34,428 bases of DNA. Origin: a virus. Where the stretch lies: IMG/VR virus record IMGVR_UViG_3300020469_000133, positions 1 through 34,428 of that record. One strand, given 5' to 3'. Below, piece by piece: positions 14,189 to 24,200 of the stretch (the first letter of the stretch is position 1; each line of letters starts with the position of its first letter). The position numbers were made by a program, and so were the translations under genes. The notes beneath the pieces are model-generated. The model was not told the origin of the DNA, made no database searches, and was given only the letters and a program-made list of their open reading frames with translations.

Positions 14189-14497
14189 CTAGAGTCTTTT
14201 GTTGGTAGCGATGAATGCGTCAAGGTTTTCTGCCTTGAGCTTCGCAATTACTTTCTTGTGAGGCTCTTTGAAAAGGTCAAAGCCTTCTCTCAGCCACTTC
14301 TCATGAACAACCACGGGTATCGAGGCAACTCTCATGTATTCGCCTTCACGGTTATCGTGTGATGCGTATCGTGAGTCTCGAAGGTCATCTATGAATGCGC
14401 TTGTGATGTGTTGTTCGCTTTTAATAGTGAAGTTCTTGTCGTCCATATCAATGAAGTCAGTCTCAGCACTCAAAAGCTGTTTCTCAAAGTCTTTCAT
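14189..14497 (-). CDS. Small virion-region protein, 102 residues
   Basis: The reading frame extends upstream to a TTG at 14539, but the ATG at 14497 (MKDFEKQLL) is preferred because the TTG lies inside the stem-loop that follows the capsid gene. The product is charged and helical, with a segment FTIKSEQHITSAFIDDLRDSR and C-terminal KVIAKLKAENLDAFIATNKR. No family recognised; position between capsid and adaptor suggests a head-completion or related role. The ribosome binding site is weak. Confidence 0.6.
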   Translation of the reverse strand: MKDFEKQLLSAETDFIDMDDKNFTIKSEQHITSAFIDDLRDSRYASHDNREGEYMRVASIPVVVHEKWLREGFDLFKEPHKKVIAKLKAENLDAFIATNKRL

Positions 14498-14535
14498 AAT
14501 ATATGCAATCCAATTGGTTTTATCAGGATAGTAAA

Positions 14536-14586
14536 GCAAGGAGGGGGCAGAGGAAGGAGAGCGAAACCTCTACCGCTCCTCCCTGC
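14536..14586 (-). terminator. Extended stem-loop directly after the major capsid gene
   Basis: GCAAGGAGG (14536-14544) pairs with CCTCCCTGC (14578-14586) with one mismatch, and AGAGG (14549-14553) pairs with CCTCT (14567-14571) inside it. It begins 20 bases past the capsid stop and is followed on the minus strand by a T-rich TTTACTAT. T7 has its phage terminator at the same place, after gene 10, so partial termination that keeps capsid in excess is a reasonable inference. The U-tract is imperfect. Confidence 0.5.
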
Positions 14587-14606
14587 AATACTAAAGTTTT
14601 AAGCGA

Positions 14607-15509
14607 TTAGCTGCTTAAGCCAGTGATCATTCCAGAGTCAGCGAATGATTTATGCTTTAAGCCAACTTCGCCCACAATCATGTGAGAGTCATTGTCGCCA
14701 TTTTTAGCCAACAGCGTTCTTGTGAACGGACGCAGTGTAGTAGTACTAAACATTGTCGGGTCAATTAAGAAAGCTCGGTCGGCTGCTTGGTGACGGTTGA
14801 TTACAACTCGGTACTCACCGAAGGGAGTCACTAGCAATTCAATGGCGTTAACCAAAGTTTTGCTTTGTTGAATCTCACGGTTACGACCAGCAGTAGTGTT
14901 AACAAAACCAGCAACCAATAACGCATCAGCAGGTTTGATCATTAACATAGTTGGCTCAGAGCCAGCTTCGTAACAGCCTTGGCCTAACTCAAGCAACTTA
15001 CCTTCTGAAAGAGCGGCGCTTGAACCACTACCAGCAGCAACAGCACGAGTGATCATCTGGCTTGCAGATTTAAACTCACGAGCAGTTGGGCCTGAGTCGT
15101 TACCAACTTCAATAGCGTTATCAATTCCAACGCAAGCACGTTCGTAGTCACGCTTGATCTCTTTTAACTTCTTACCTAACTGGTAAGCAGTCTCTTTAGC
15201 ACGGCCATAAGTAGCAACCGCATCCGCAGTGCCAGACACTTTAACAGTCTTCATTAAGATCTGCGTGGTGTTGTTTTGCATTGTGGTAGGAGTTTGATCA
15301 GCAGCAATAGCGTCTGCGCCCTCTACTTGAGCATTCGCCGCAGCGGTAGCAAGAGCGTCTTCTTGCCATTCGTATGTACGAGCGTTGACTTTCTCGTTTT
15401 TGAGTGAAGATACAAAAGGAGTATCTGTTGGTGAGATGTCAGTGATGATATCACTAACGTCTTCTTTTTGACCTATTTGGTCGTAGGTAGTAAATTTAGA
15501 TCCAGACAT
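14607..15509 (-). CDS. Major capsid protein, SU10 / DUF5309 type
   Basis: A 300-residue coat protein. The N-terminal pattern (TTYDQIGQKEDVSDIITDISPTDTPFVSSL) followed by a YEWQEDAL segment and a conserved late segment (TPFGEYRVVINRH) matches the DUF5309 family that includes the SU10 head protein, an HK97-fold capsid. This is different from the T7 gp10 family. It follows the scaffold gene by 30 bases and precedes a strong stem-loop. GAGA before the ATG is a modest ribosome binding site. No decoration domain or frameshift extension is visible. Confidence 0.88.
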   Translation of the reverse strand: MSGSKFTTYDQIGQKEDVSDIITDISPTDTPFVSSLKNEKVNARTYEWQEDALATAAANAQVEGADAIAADQTPTTMQNNTTQILMKTVKVSGTADAVATYGRAKETAYQLGKKLKEIKRDYERACVGIDNAIEVGNDSGPTAREFKSASQMITRAVAAGSGSSAALSEGKLLELGQGCYEAGSEPTMLMIKPADALLVAGFVNTTAGRNREIQQSKTLVNAIELLVTPFGEYRVVINRHQAADRAFLIDPTMFSTTTLRPFTRTLLAKNGDNDSHMIVGEVGLKHKSFADSGMITGLSS

Positions 15510-15539
15510 AATATATTCTCTTAGTTAGATGGTTTAAGT

Positions 15540-16562
15540 TTACTCTTCCCAGCGCCCTAAAATGACTGAAGCAATATCATCGAAATCATTGCCTCCTGAA
15601 TCCCGTAAAGCCTGTCTTGCTTGCTGCGTCTTTTGAGCCTTCACAGACCTAGCAGATGCAGGAGCTTTCTTAGACTTCATGGTTTTCGTAGCTTTCTTGC
15701 GCTTCACAGTCGCAACCTTCTTACCTTCATCATACAGACGAGCTTTGTTAAGCGTCATAATGACATTAGGATCAACAATCTGATTGACGTTATCTTCAGG
15801 TAAGCCTTGTGATACGGCATACGCTCGGATGTCATCATACAGTTTGTTATTCCAATCGGGTATTTGCTCCTGAAGTACACTTACGCAGTTCTTAGCAGCA
15901 TCCTGCATAGCCTTTTGTTGCTCGGCTTTCAGGCTACCGTAAAACTGGTCAGCTTCTTGTTGGAGAAAACGTAGGTCTTGTTCTGCTGTTTGCGCTTCTT
16001 TGCGTAAGAGGGCAAAGTCTTCGTTAGACATAGTCTTACTCGCAACGAGCATATCTACATCTTGGTAAGGCTTAAACTTCTCTTGCGCTTTATCAAGCAT
16101 ACGTCTCAGGACGACATCGGATTTACCAATGGCCTCCTCAGCACTTTTTCGCTGGGTAGCGAGTTCTTGAGACTTGCGAGTTAGCGATGCTTCCTGCCCG
16201 TATAACCGCTTCAGATTCTTGATAGATGCTTGCTTGGTCTCACCGTCAACTACGATTTCAACTTCAGTGTCATCCGTAAACTCTACTTGCGAGCTTTCGT
16301 CTGCTTCTTCAGCTTCTTGATCTTCGTCTTCGGATGAGTACTCTTCTTCAAGGTCTTCATCATCTTCATCGGTTGATACCTCAGTATCGTCTTCGCTATT
16401 TTCCAGTTGATCGTCAGTAGTCTCAACATCTGAATCTTCAACTGTCGCCTCGTCACTTTCGTCTGATAGATTCTCATCGTCAGACCATCTAGCTAAAAGG
16501 GCATCTGCCGCATCATCGGTATCGAGTGCGGTTCTTTCTTGAGTAGGCACGTTGTCAGACAT
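15540..16562 (-). CDS. Scaffolding protein
   Basis: A 340-residue protein directly upstream of the capsid gene. Residues about 25-100 are extremely acidic (runs of Asp/Glu/Ser). The centre is a helical coiled-coil region (EDFALLRKEAQTAEQDLRFLQ). Residues about 280-320 are strongly basic (KRKKATKTMKSKKA). The acidic N-terminus, coiled coil and basic capsid-binding tail are the usual architecture of podovirus scaffolds, which guide procapsid assembly and then leave. Assignment rests on architecture and position. Confidence 0.8.
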   Translation of the reverse strand: MSDNVPTQERTALDTDDAADALLARWSDDENLSDESDEATVEDSDVETTDDQLENSEDDTEVSTDEDDEDLEEEYSSEDEDQEAEEADESSQVEFTDDTEVEIVVDGETKQASIKNLKRLYGQEASLTRKSQELATQRKSAEEAIGKSDVVLRRMLDKAQEKFKPYQDVDMLVASKTMSNEDFALLRKEAQTAEQDLRFLQQEADQFYGSLKAEQQKAMQDAAKNCVSVLQEQIPDWNNKLYDDIRAYAVSQGLPEDNVNQIVDPNVIMTLNKARLYDEGKKVATVKRKKATKTMKSKKAPASARSVKAQKTQQARQALRDSGGNDFDDIASVILGRWEE

Positions 16563-16568
16563 GGTGCT

Positions 16569-16847
16569 TTAATCCTCTTGGTCGCTATTACCAGTGGTGT
16601 TATCTTCGTCATTCTTGGTATTAATCTCATCACGCACCGCAATCTGCTGGCGTAGTGTGTTAGTAATATCCACTAATGCTCGATAGTGTGAGTAAGAACG
16701 CTCTCGTCCTGCATTGTCTTCAGGCTCTGTATTTACAAAGGCTTGAAAACTTGCGTCAACAAGTGTGTTAATTACACGGGTGAAAGAGCCGCTGTTAAGT
16801 AGGCTCTCTGAGTCATCGCCCAAAGCGATAAGTTCTTCTTCTGTCAT
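16569..16847 (-). CDS. Small acidic protein between portal and scaffold genes
   Basis: Ninety-two residues, helical and acidic, ending NDEDNTTGNSDQED. A clear GGAGAG lies about 6 bases before the ATG. No membrane segment and no recognised family. It sits 6 bases from the scaffold gene in the head-assembly block, so a head-assembly accessory is likely; anything more precise would be a guess. Confidence 0.6.
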   Translation of the reverse strand: MTEEELIALGDDSESLLNSGSFTRVINTLVDASFQAFVNTEPEDNAGRERSYSHYRALVDITNTLRQQIAVRDEINTKNDEDNTTGNSDQED

Positions 16848-16870
16848 CGGTTGCTCTCCGAGGTGGGGGT

Positions 16871-17143
16871 TTACACAAGAACAGTCTGTAGCTGTTCCAC
16901 TTTAATGACCCATGAGTTAGGAATAGCGATGTGACCACCGCCTTCTTTTAACTCAGGGCTATCTTCGACAATCCGAGAACGCATAAGCACAAGCTTATCT
17001 TCGTCTCGATGAACCATCCATCCTACATCTTGGCAGGTCGCAAGTTCGTGACTGACAATGTCTTCTACTAAAGTCCAACAGCCATCGCTATCTTGAGCGT
17101 CTTGCCAAGTAACTCTGACCATTGGAATTAAGTCCATATCCAT
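16871..17143 (-). CDS. Small protein downstream of the portal gene
   Basis: Ninety residues with beta-type segments and Trp-rich stretches (VRVTWQDAQDSDGCWTLVED, CQDVGWMVHRDEDKLVLM), ending SWVIKVEQLQTVLV. The pattern resembles small proteins found beside portals in other phages, of unknown role. AGGA lies about 8 bases before the ATG, with a second ATG two codons on. It is 13 bases past the portal stop. Confidence 0.6.
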   Translation of the reverse strand: MDMDLIPMVRVTWQDAQDSDGCWTLVEDIVSHELATCQDVGWMVHRDEDKLVLMRSRIVEDSPELKEGGGHIAIPNSWVIKVEQLQTVLV

Positions 17144-17156
17144 AAGCTTTATCCTG

Positions 17157-19187
17157 TTATGGTGAAGCTATGCCTCTAACGTCTTCAGCGTTTCTAAGAA
17201 TCTCAAGCTCGGCCTTATCAAGTTCAACCTGATGCTCAAACTGGTCTTCTTTAAGTTGCTGTTGATCAGCTTTAATAAATCCATCTTCTTGGAATTTAGT
17301 TGCAGCCAATTCAGCTTTAGCCTTCTCAACTCTAGCTTGGATTTGATTCTTCTGCTCCGCAACCGCAGTCTGCCTTTCGCTAAGCTCAAGTTGTTTCTGA
17401 GCCATCTGCATTTGCATCTGCTGTGCAGGATCTGGTTGTGCAGGAGGTATCTGGTCAGGAGGTGTTAAGTACTCCTCGACATTCATAATACCTTGAGCCT
17501 TCAACGCATCCTTCATAAGCGCATAAGCATTCTGAGCTTGATACATAGGTGCAAGCTTAGGATCTTGAGAAAACATCTGGTGAAGTCCTAAGAACTTCTG
17601 AGCGTCTTTCTCTTGCTCACCGTAGCCAAGCCGTAGCTGAACCATGATGTCACGCTTTTCCATAAAGTTCGTTGGATCGACTTCAACGTAGTTCCCTGCA
17701 ACCTCGACAACCTTATCGTACTCTTCGTTCTCAGCAACCAAGCAATACACCTCGTTAAACAAAGGCTTCATGAACTGGTTGGCAAAGTGACGAGCGATAA
17801 TCTTCTGTCGCTGTTGTGACATAGTCGCAAGCTGCTCAATCATTGCAGCAGAGTTCTGCTTGCTGACAGCGTCTTTGTTTGTGCCTTGAGACATACGAGA
17901 TACACCCGTGGTGTCCTCTTTGTCCTCGTCAAGCATCTTGATCGTCTGAAATACAAACGGGTTCAGAGGCGCTTGTGGCATAGGCATAATAGCGTCTGGT
18001 CGTGTTACGTTGACCAAGCCACCTACACGGCCATCGATAAGCTCTTTAGGGTTCGTGAGACCGCCCTTAGTGACCATATAGCGAGGTGCGTTAGTCACAG
18101 CCGCATGATCCAGTATCGAGCGTGTAAGCACTGTACGGGCGTTCTGAGTGGCTATGATCTTCTCAGCAAAGTTGCTTCCGTAGAATGCGTGTGCAATCGG
18201 GATTGGAGCAAATGAGATAAACGGGATGCGATCAACACGATCACATGAAAGAATAGAGTTACCAGCCTTTAGAACACGGTAGAGATAGGTAACACCCTCG
18301 CCTTCCTTGTCCAAGTTAATGTAAGCCTCATAGACCATAACCTTACGGACTTGGTCTTGGTATCCACCAGCGTCAAACCCACGAGAACCGCCAGCACCTT
18401 CGTGTCGTGCGAGTATCTCAGGTGAGCTTTCCATTTCAACGTCTTCGTGATCACCTATGTTATCAATAAGCTTATCATCGAAGCCCATCTCACGTAATTC
18501 AGAGATAGTCTTTTGAGTACGTTGGGCGCAAAAGTTAATGTAGTCAAAGTCTAACGATTTAGCTTGGCTTTCAATAATGAACTCTTCAGGAGCTACAGCT
18601 TCGATTGAGACCTTACTACGGTCAGTAGCGATAGAGATTGTGCCTGTGTTAAATCCAAAGTCATCTTCTTCGTTTTCAACTAGCTCAACGTCTTCCTGAG
18701 CCAGTAGCATATCGAGCTCGTCTGCCTGTAGGTCTTCGTAGTCTTCTTCTACTTTATCGTACTGCTCGTCCCAGTATACTTTTGCAATACCAACACGAGA
18801 TGTTAGACCATCGTGTATGACATTGTTCATGACTGTCATTAGGTCATTCTGACGAAAGCTTACGAAGTCCGTGTAGGTTGTGCAGATCTCTGCCTTCTCT
18901 ACGTCCTCAGGCCCTTGTGGTGCAAACTTGCAGATCTGACTTCCTGCCGAAAAGGTCTCAAGTAGTGCTGCTTTCATCGACTCTACGGCATCGTAGACAT
19001 CCATAGAAACATACTTGGATTTACCTTCTGGCGCTTTAGGTTTTGAGCCGTTGTAATACTCAATAACCTTCTGCCGTTCAGAACTGATCTCGCTATCGTA
19101 ATAACCAACTGAACGCTTGATGTTGTTCTCAAGTAGAACAGCGATCTCCGAGTCCGACAGTTGTTTATAATCTTTGGTTTTAGCCAT
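17157..19187 (-). CDS. Portal protein (P22-type)
   Basis: A 676-residue portal forming the dodecameric DNA channel at one capsid vertex. Pattern features include an N-terminal helical arm (DSEIAVLLENNIKRSVGYYD), the SMDVYDAVESMKAALLETF segment, the wing region, DTTGVSRMSQGTNKD, and a long C-terminal Gln/Glu/Lys coiled coil (about 580-660), as in large P22-like portals with a C-terminal barrel. T7 gp8 is shorter (536) and different. The start overlaps the terminase stop by one base (TAATG). It lies next to terminase, as expected. High confidence on role, moderate on subfamily. Confidence 0.9.
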   Translation of the reverse strand: MAKTKDYKQLSDSEIAVLLENNIKRSVGYYDSEISSERQKVIEYYNGSKPKAPEGKSKYVSMDVYDAVESMKAALLETFSAGSQICKFAPQGPEDVEKAEICTTYTDFVSFRQNDLMTVMNNVIHDGLTSRVGIAKVYWDEQYDKVEEDYEDLQADELDMLLAQEDVELVENEEDDFGFNTGTISIATDRSKVSIEAVAPEEFIIESQAKSLDFDYINFCAQRTQKTISELREMGFDDKLIDNIGDHEDVEMESSPEILARHEGAGGSRGFDAGGYQDQVRKVMVYEAYINLDKEGEGVTYLYRVLKAGNSILSCDRVDRIPFISFAPIPIAHAFYGSNFAEKIIATQNARTVLTRSILDHAAVTNAPRYMVTKGGLTNPKELIDGRVGGLVNVTRPDAIMPMPQAPLNPFVFQTIKMLDEDKEDTTGVSRMSQGTNKDAVSKQNSAAMIEQLATMSQQRQKIIARHFANQFMKPLFNEVYCLVAENEEYDKVVEVAGNYVEVDPTNFMEKRDIMVQLRLGYGEQEKDAQKFLGLHQMFSQDPKLAPMYQAQNAYALMKDALKAQGIMNVEEYLTPPDQIPPAQPDPAQQMQMQMAQKQLELSERQTAVAEQKNQIQARVEKAKAELAATKFQEDGFIKADQQQLKEDQFEHQVELDKAELEILRNAEDVRGIASP

Positions 19188-20767
19188 TACACCATTTCCT
19201 GATAATAATCATCGGTTGATTCAATAGGCTGCCATGCGCCCTCGTGGACGTAGTTAGCCAGTGCTAAAGACATTACACAGTCATCGTGGCATCCATGCTC
19301 AGCTTCCATAGATCCCGTATCGGTCACTACATAAGTAAGCATTTCTCGTATGGTCACTTTGTCATTAACCTCAATCTCGGCATCTCGGACAGCAGCCCTG
19401 AGATGATCAATGATAAGAGGTTTAGTCTTTGCTGTGGTTGTGAAGCCTAGTTTCACCGTTTCTTTGTCTGTAAGTTTATCAATAACAACTTCAGTGTAAA
19501 AGTTAGGGTAAGCGTAGTCCTTTCCTAATCTGGTACACGTTAAAATGCCGTGACCGTTGTTTTCTACGATAACCAATGCTTCGTTATAATAGAATCCTAA
19601 CGCCTGAAGTATCTCAGCAAAGTAATCAGGGTGAACCCTGCCTCGCCAAGTTGCTACCTGTCGTTTCTTACTATCGAGTACCTGAGCAACACTGTAGTCG
19701 CCTTGGTTAATACCCATCGCAACGTCAGCACCAATCACGTACTGTTCGCCAGAGTTATGCTTAAGATAAGTCGTAAGCTCTCCTCGGCTGTGAGGAACAA
19801 ACGCATCTTGCTCAAGCGCAAGCCTCTCTTCAACGTCTCTTGTGTGATTCAAGGCTTTATTGACTTGCTCAAGATTAAACACAGGACGACCCGTGGTTAA
19901 GAACGCTTCTTCAGGCTCTGATGGATACTCCTGTTTAAAGAGATCCAAGCCATTCTGAGCGACCTTACGCCTTCTGAACATTAGCTGCTCATCGTCTAAG
20001 TCATAGAGTTCTGATAGCTCTTCTTCGTCAGGAGTTCGCTCGAAACCTTCTGTGACCTTTTCTCGATAAGTAGGGTCGGTGTACCAAGGGATGAAGACAG
20101 GTACGAAGCCGTTCTTGCCCTCAACAGCCCCTCTCCAGAGGTCGTAATAGACACCACTAACACCATTGGCAGTACTCTCGACAAACACCGCTGTGCCGTC
20201 TTCGTTTGGCACGGCTTGGAGTAGACCGTTCCAGAGATCTCCTGCTGATGACTTAGGCCAGAAGGCAAGCTCCGATGCGTGGACGTGGGTAAGGGTTTCA
20301 CCTCGGCCAACAGCTTCTGATCCTGCTGTTCCGACAACAAACGAGCTATCAAGTACATCAAAACTAAGTTCTCTTCGTGAGGAGTATTTCGTGTGTGGTT
20401 TAAGTATTGCAGGACAATGCTCATGATATCTCTTGGTCATATCAAACAGCGCACGGGTTGAGTCAGCGTGGTGTGTTATTACCATCGCCTTTCGTGCTTT
20501 CTGCTGTGATACAGAGAAGTATAAGTAACCGCCTGTGTAGGTACTCAGTCCCTGCTGTCGGGCTTTGAGTATGATAATGCGAACCTTGCCCTCTGCTTCC
20601 TGTTGAGCCGTCACGGCCTCGTCTAGGATTATCTGGGCAGGGTTTAGTTCTAAAGGACGTATCTCACCCTTCTTAGTTCGGATCTTTAACGCTGCTCTCG
20701 AATAGTAACTAAAGTCAGTGTAAAGGCGTTTCCTCACTTTCAGTAGTAGCTGGTTGTTCTTTGACAC
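19187..20767 (-). CDS. terL: Terminase large subunit (packaging ATPase and nuclease)
   Basis: A 526-residue packaging motor. The ATPase P-loop is the variant KARQQGLST (residues 68-76) and the Walker B-type segment is LTHVHASELAF with E166. The RNase H-like nuclease acids are D348 (VIGADVAMG), E402 (LVIVENNGHG) and D496 (HDDCVMSLAL). A GTG at 20767 is the likely start, overlapping the small-subunit gene by 53 bases with AGGA about 10 bases upstream; no ATG occurs until well into the ATPase domain. It drives DNA into the portal encoded by the next gene. A headful mechanism is suggested by the head type but not shown. Confidence 0.95.
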   Translation of the reverse strand: MSKNNQLLLKVRKRLYTDFSYYSRAALKIRTKKGEIRPLELNPAQIILDEAVTAQQEAEGKVRIIILKARQQGLSTYTGGYLYFSVSQQKARKAMVITHHADSTRALFDMTKRYHEHCPAILKPHTKYSSRRELSFDVLDSSFVVGTAGSEAVGRGETLTHVHASELAFWPKSSAGDLWNGLLQAVPNEDGTAVFVESTANGVSGVYYDLWRGAVEGKNGFVPVFIPWYTDPTYREKVTEGFERTPDEEELSELYDLDDEQLMFRRRKVAQNGLDLFKQEYPSEPEEAFLTTGRPVFNLEQVNKALNHTRDVEERLALEQDAFVPHSRGELTTYLKHNSGEQYVIGADVAMGINQGDYSVAQVLDSKKRQVATWRGRVHPDYFAEILQALGFYYNEALVIVENNGHGILTCTRLGKDYAYPNFYTEVVIDKLTDKETVKLGFTTTAKTKPLIIDHLRAAVRDAEIEVNDKVTIREMLTYVVTDTGSMEAEHGCHDDCVMSLALANYVHEGAWQPIESTDDYYQEMV

Positions 20768-21200
20768 TATGCTCTTCCTCAGCCAACAGACCTTCTAAGA
20801 AGTCTTCGGCTTTTCCTACAGTTACATCGGACTTCGTAACTGGCTTTTGCTTAGTGAAGTCTAGCACAAGTCTGGCGGCTGCGAGTCGATCTCGTGTACC
20901 ACCTTCGGTACGCATGATCTCAACAGCAGACTCCATCGCCTCCTTGGCATACTTGTCCTCGAACTTCTCTCCATTGTCTTCCATATATTGTACCACCCGT
21001 TTCGCTTCTTCTTTTGCCTTGTCTCGCAAGGGAGCAATAGTTTCCTTAGTGTGTCCGTGAGGGACACCAGCAGGTCTGCCAGCATTCTTGCGAGGTTTGT
21101 TTGACCACTCTTTGCGGAGCGCCCGACCTTCTTCGGTTTTTGCAAGTTCAGCGAAGTAGTTCTTCTTGGGCGCTCTTTGAGGATAACGCTTCTTGGTCAT
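20715..21200 (-). CDS. terS: Terminase small subunit
   Basis: A 161-residue protein immediately upstream of TerL and overlapping it by 53 bases. A basic N-terminal part (KKRYPQRAPKKN, NKPRKNAGRPAGVPHGH) could contact DNA. A central helical oligomerisation segment follows (AKEEAKRVVQYMEDNGEKF, TRDRLAAARLVLDF) and then an acidic tail (EDFLEGLLAEEEH) that could contact TerL. The ATG overlaps the stop of the giant gene as ATGA. Identification rests on context and architecture. Confidence 0.8.
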   Translation of the reverse strand: MTKKRYPQRAPKKNYFAELAKTEEGRALRKEWSNKPRKNAGRPAGVPHGHTKETIAPLRDKAKEEAKRVVQYMEDNGEKFEDKYAKEAMESAVEIMRTEGGTRDRLAAARLVLDFTKQKPVTKSDVTVGKAEDFLEGLLAEEEHSVKEQPATTESEETPLH

Positions 21201-24200
21201 ACCATTGCCAATGCGCCCTGCCCTTGAGGACTAAGCGCTCCTTGTGCCATCATATTGCGTTCGTCCTCTTCGTCTTCCATGTTCAACATCATTAACATTG
21301 GCAGGATGATCGATAGGAACTTAGGCCCGTCTTTACTATTGAAAAACTCTTGAAGCATTTTGTAAAACTGAGGGCTAACTTCTTTAGCTTGTTTAGGGTT
21401 ACTAATCGCAAGCATAATAGGATCAACGACAATCTCTCGTAGATTCCATTGGTACTTTCTAATGTGCTTTTTAAGCTTTTCACGTTTAGATTTTAAACGA
21501 GACAAATCGTAATCATCCAGACTGCTGTCGTTAAACCTCAGTCCTGTAACAGAGCTTTTTAAGATATCACCGTCTTGCAATACTTCTTGCCTTTCAAACA
21601 GATCAAAGAGTCCTTTACCCATTGAAGGCCCAAATTCTCCTTTTGAATCACGCTTATCAAAATCTAGGTAGTTATCTAGGCTAGTATTATTTCTTATCTT
21701 GGCTTCATAAGCGTCTAAGCGAGGTCTTAAAGACTGTAGTTCTTTGTTAAGAGCTTTAAGTTCTTTTTCTCTGCGCTTAATGTTTTCTGTCAAAAGATTG
21801 TCAGCGGTCATCGAGCTAATTAACGGCTCACCTTCGTGTACTGACATTGGACGATAGGCTTCCCTTCTATCAGGGAAAACGTCAGTGTTAAAATCAGTTC
21901 GATCTTGAACGGCCTTAACTTCAGCAATAAAAGCTTTTCTATCTTTGTCAGACATTTCCCTAATTCTGTTATAGAAAAAGTTAACAAACGTGTTTCCAAT
22001 TGTGTATTCGCCAACCGAAGTGTTGTTGAAGGGGTTTTTAATTGGATATGGATTGAAAAGTACGCCAATCTCAGCGTTGACTAAAGAAATTGCGTGAGCA
22101 ACCTCATGGAATGCTGATCTTGGAATACCCTCTTTATCAACTAAATCTCCTGTCTTTACTACCGCAAGACCAGCTACACCGTCTCTGTAAACAAGGTTTC
22201 CATTAGGTATGATAACCGACTGACTTAGTGGGATAAAAAAGGCATTAGACGAACCATTAAACCTTGGAGCTTTGTAATTAGTAATGCCGTAGTCTTGCCA
22301 TAACTGCTGTATATCGGCATCGTTAGTTACATAAGCTATATCAGTATTAAAAGCACGAGCAAGAAGCGTCAAAGAATGCATATCTCTTACAGGTTTATCG
22401 TCTGATATTTCTGTGATGATGTCCCTAGCTTCTTCTAATTCTAACTTAGATGGGTCAGGTATGTCTTGCGAGGTAGAACCCTTAGTGGGCGTTGGTATAC
22501 CTCCGACTTCAGGGCCAGTTGCTTGTGCAAGGGCTGGGGACGCTTCGTCTGCTAAGAGGTCGCTTGAGTCCTGTTTGCTTGGATCTACTTGGGCAGATCC
22601 TTGAAGTCGTCCGGAAGCAGTTCCTGCTCCTCTGGTGTCAGCTCCTTGATTGACTCTGCTCTGTTCTCCGTCATCACGGCTATATAAAGCCCCTGACTGG
22701 GCTTCAGATCCGAGTCCCGACACATCTCGTGAAACATCTCCAATTCCGTACTCTGGGAAGTCAAAGCCGCCTGCTTGTTTGACAATTTCATTTTGCGCTT
22801 TCCTCAATGATAGTTTCTTGTTGTCGTACTTAGTCCAAATGTCAGCAAAAGCTTTTCTATTACCGTCTAATTCTGCCGCTTTAAACAGTGATCTTATACC
22901 TTCCCAAGTAATAGATTGCAACTCTCTCGGAAGAATTCCTAAGTCGTCTGCAAGCTCTTTGTAAGCCTGTGCGTGAAGGGCGTAAGTACCTTGCAAGCCC
23001 ACAGGCCCACGAGAAGCCCCTGATATTCCCAATGCCTCTGCTACGGCAGGAACATTAGCATTCATAAGACCTGCTCTTACTGCGTGTGTGTCTATTGTAA
23101 CATCGCCCTGATCTGATCTTGGGGATAAAATGTTATTGTAAAAGTTTCGTATCTTGTGCTTTGATCCTAGCTCAGTGCTGATCATTTCACGAGAACCGTC
23201 ATTTAATACTTTAATAGATTTCCGTATAGAAAGAAAAGTTCCCCATGCGGCAGTTGCAGGAGTTCCATCTGCGCTTAGTTCAAAGTCTAGTTTATCTCCT
23301 GACGGCGAGTATACAGGAATACGCCTGTCGTTGTAAGCTTCATCATAAAACCTTATAAAATATGACTGGCTTTTTTCATCAAGATCGCTAAGACGTTTGC
23401 CAAGAATGTTGTTTATTATTTCTTCGTGAGCTTTTAAACCTGCGGCTTTCTTCGGAGTAGTTGCAAGTCTTCTAGTGTTTTCTAAGAAAAGATCGGCTCT
23501 TGCCTTCATTGCATCATCAAAAACAGTATCTTGCTGGCCTGAATAAATATCTAAAATCCGCTGACCCCTATATATGTTGGTAAACCAAGGTGTTTGCGGA
23601 GAGTTAAGAGCCATAACAGCGGCAACCTGCGGTAGAGAGAGGTTGTACTGCTCTGCAAACTCCTGCGACATCTTTTGAGCGCCGTCATACCACAGTTTGT
23701 ATTCGTTCCGTAGTCGGTCGGGAATAGCATCATAAATAAACTTTAGATTGCTTTTAACGTGGTTTATAAACACACGCTCCATAGGAGTTTTAGATCCCTT
23801 ACGCTTAGAGCCTTTAACACCTTCGTATTGGGCAACCTGCTGTTTAATTTTATCTTGGAAAACCTTATGAGCCTTCTTGGTAGCGTCCGTTTTAAATAAG
23901 CCTTCTGCTTCGTACTCAGGCAGACCAATAGTCAGGGGTGTGCCTTCCATAGGGTTAGCGGTAGGCGTACCTTTTTGGGAAGGCTGACGCACAGAAACTC
24001 GCATAGGGTCATTTAAGGGTGCGCTATTGTTACTATCATTAGTGCGGTCATCCACAGCAAGCTCACCGCCTTTAGGAACAATAGAAACCTTGTCATAGAC
24101 AGGATGCGGCTTACCACGAACACTGATAGTACCAACCTTGTTACCAAGGACAGCTTCGCCATAAGTTGACGGACGTAAGCGTGGCTCACTCTTCTGATTA

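Noticed and set aside
14498-14539. TTG start extending the 102-residue gene to 116 codons
   Set aside because: The TTG lies within the stem-loop after the capsid gene and has no ribosome binding site in an accessible position; the ATG at 14497 is simpler.
22585-22791. Separate small gene (MKLSNKQAALTSQ frame) within the giant gene
   Set aside because: Fully inside the continuous 1919-codon frame with no independent ribosome binding site; treated as an alternative-frame shadow.
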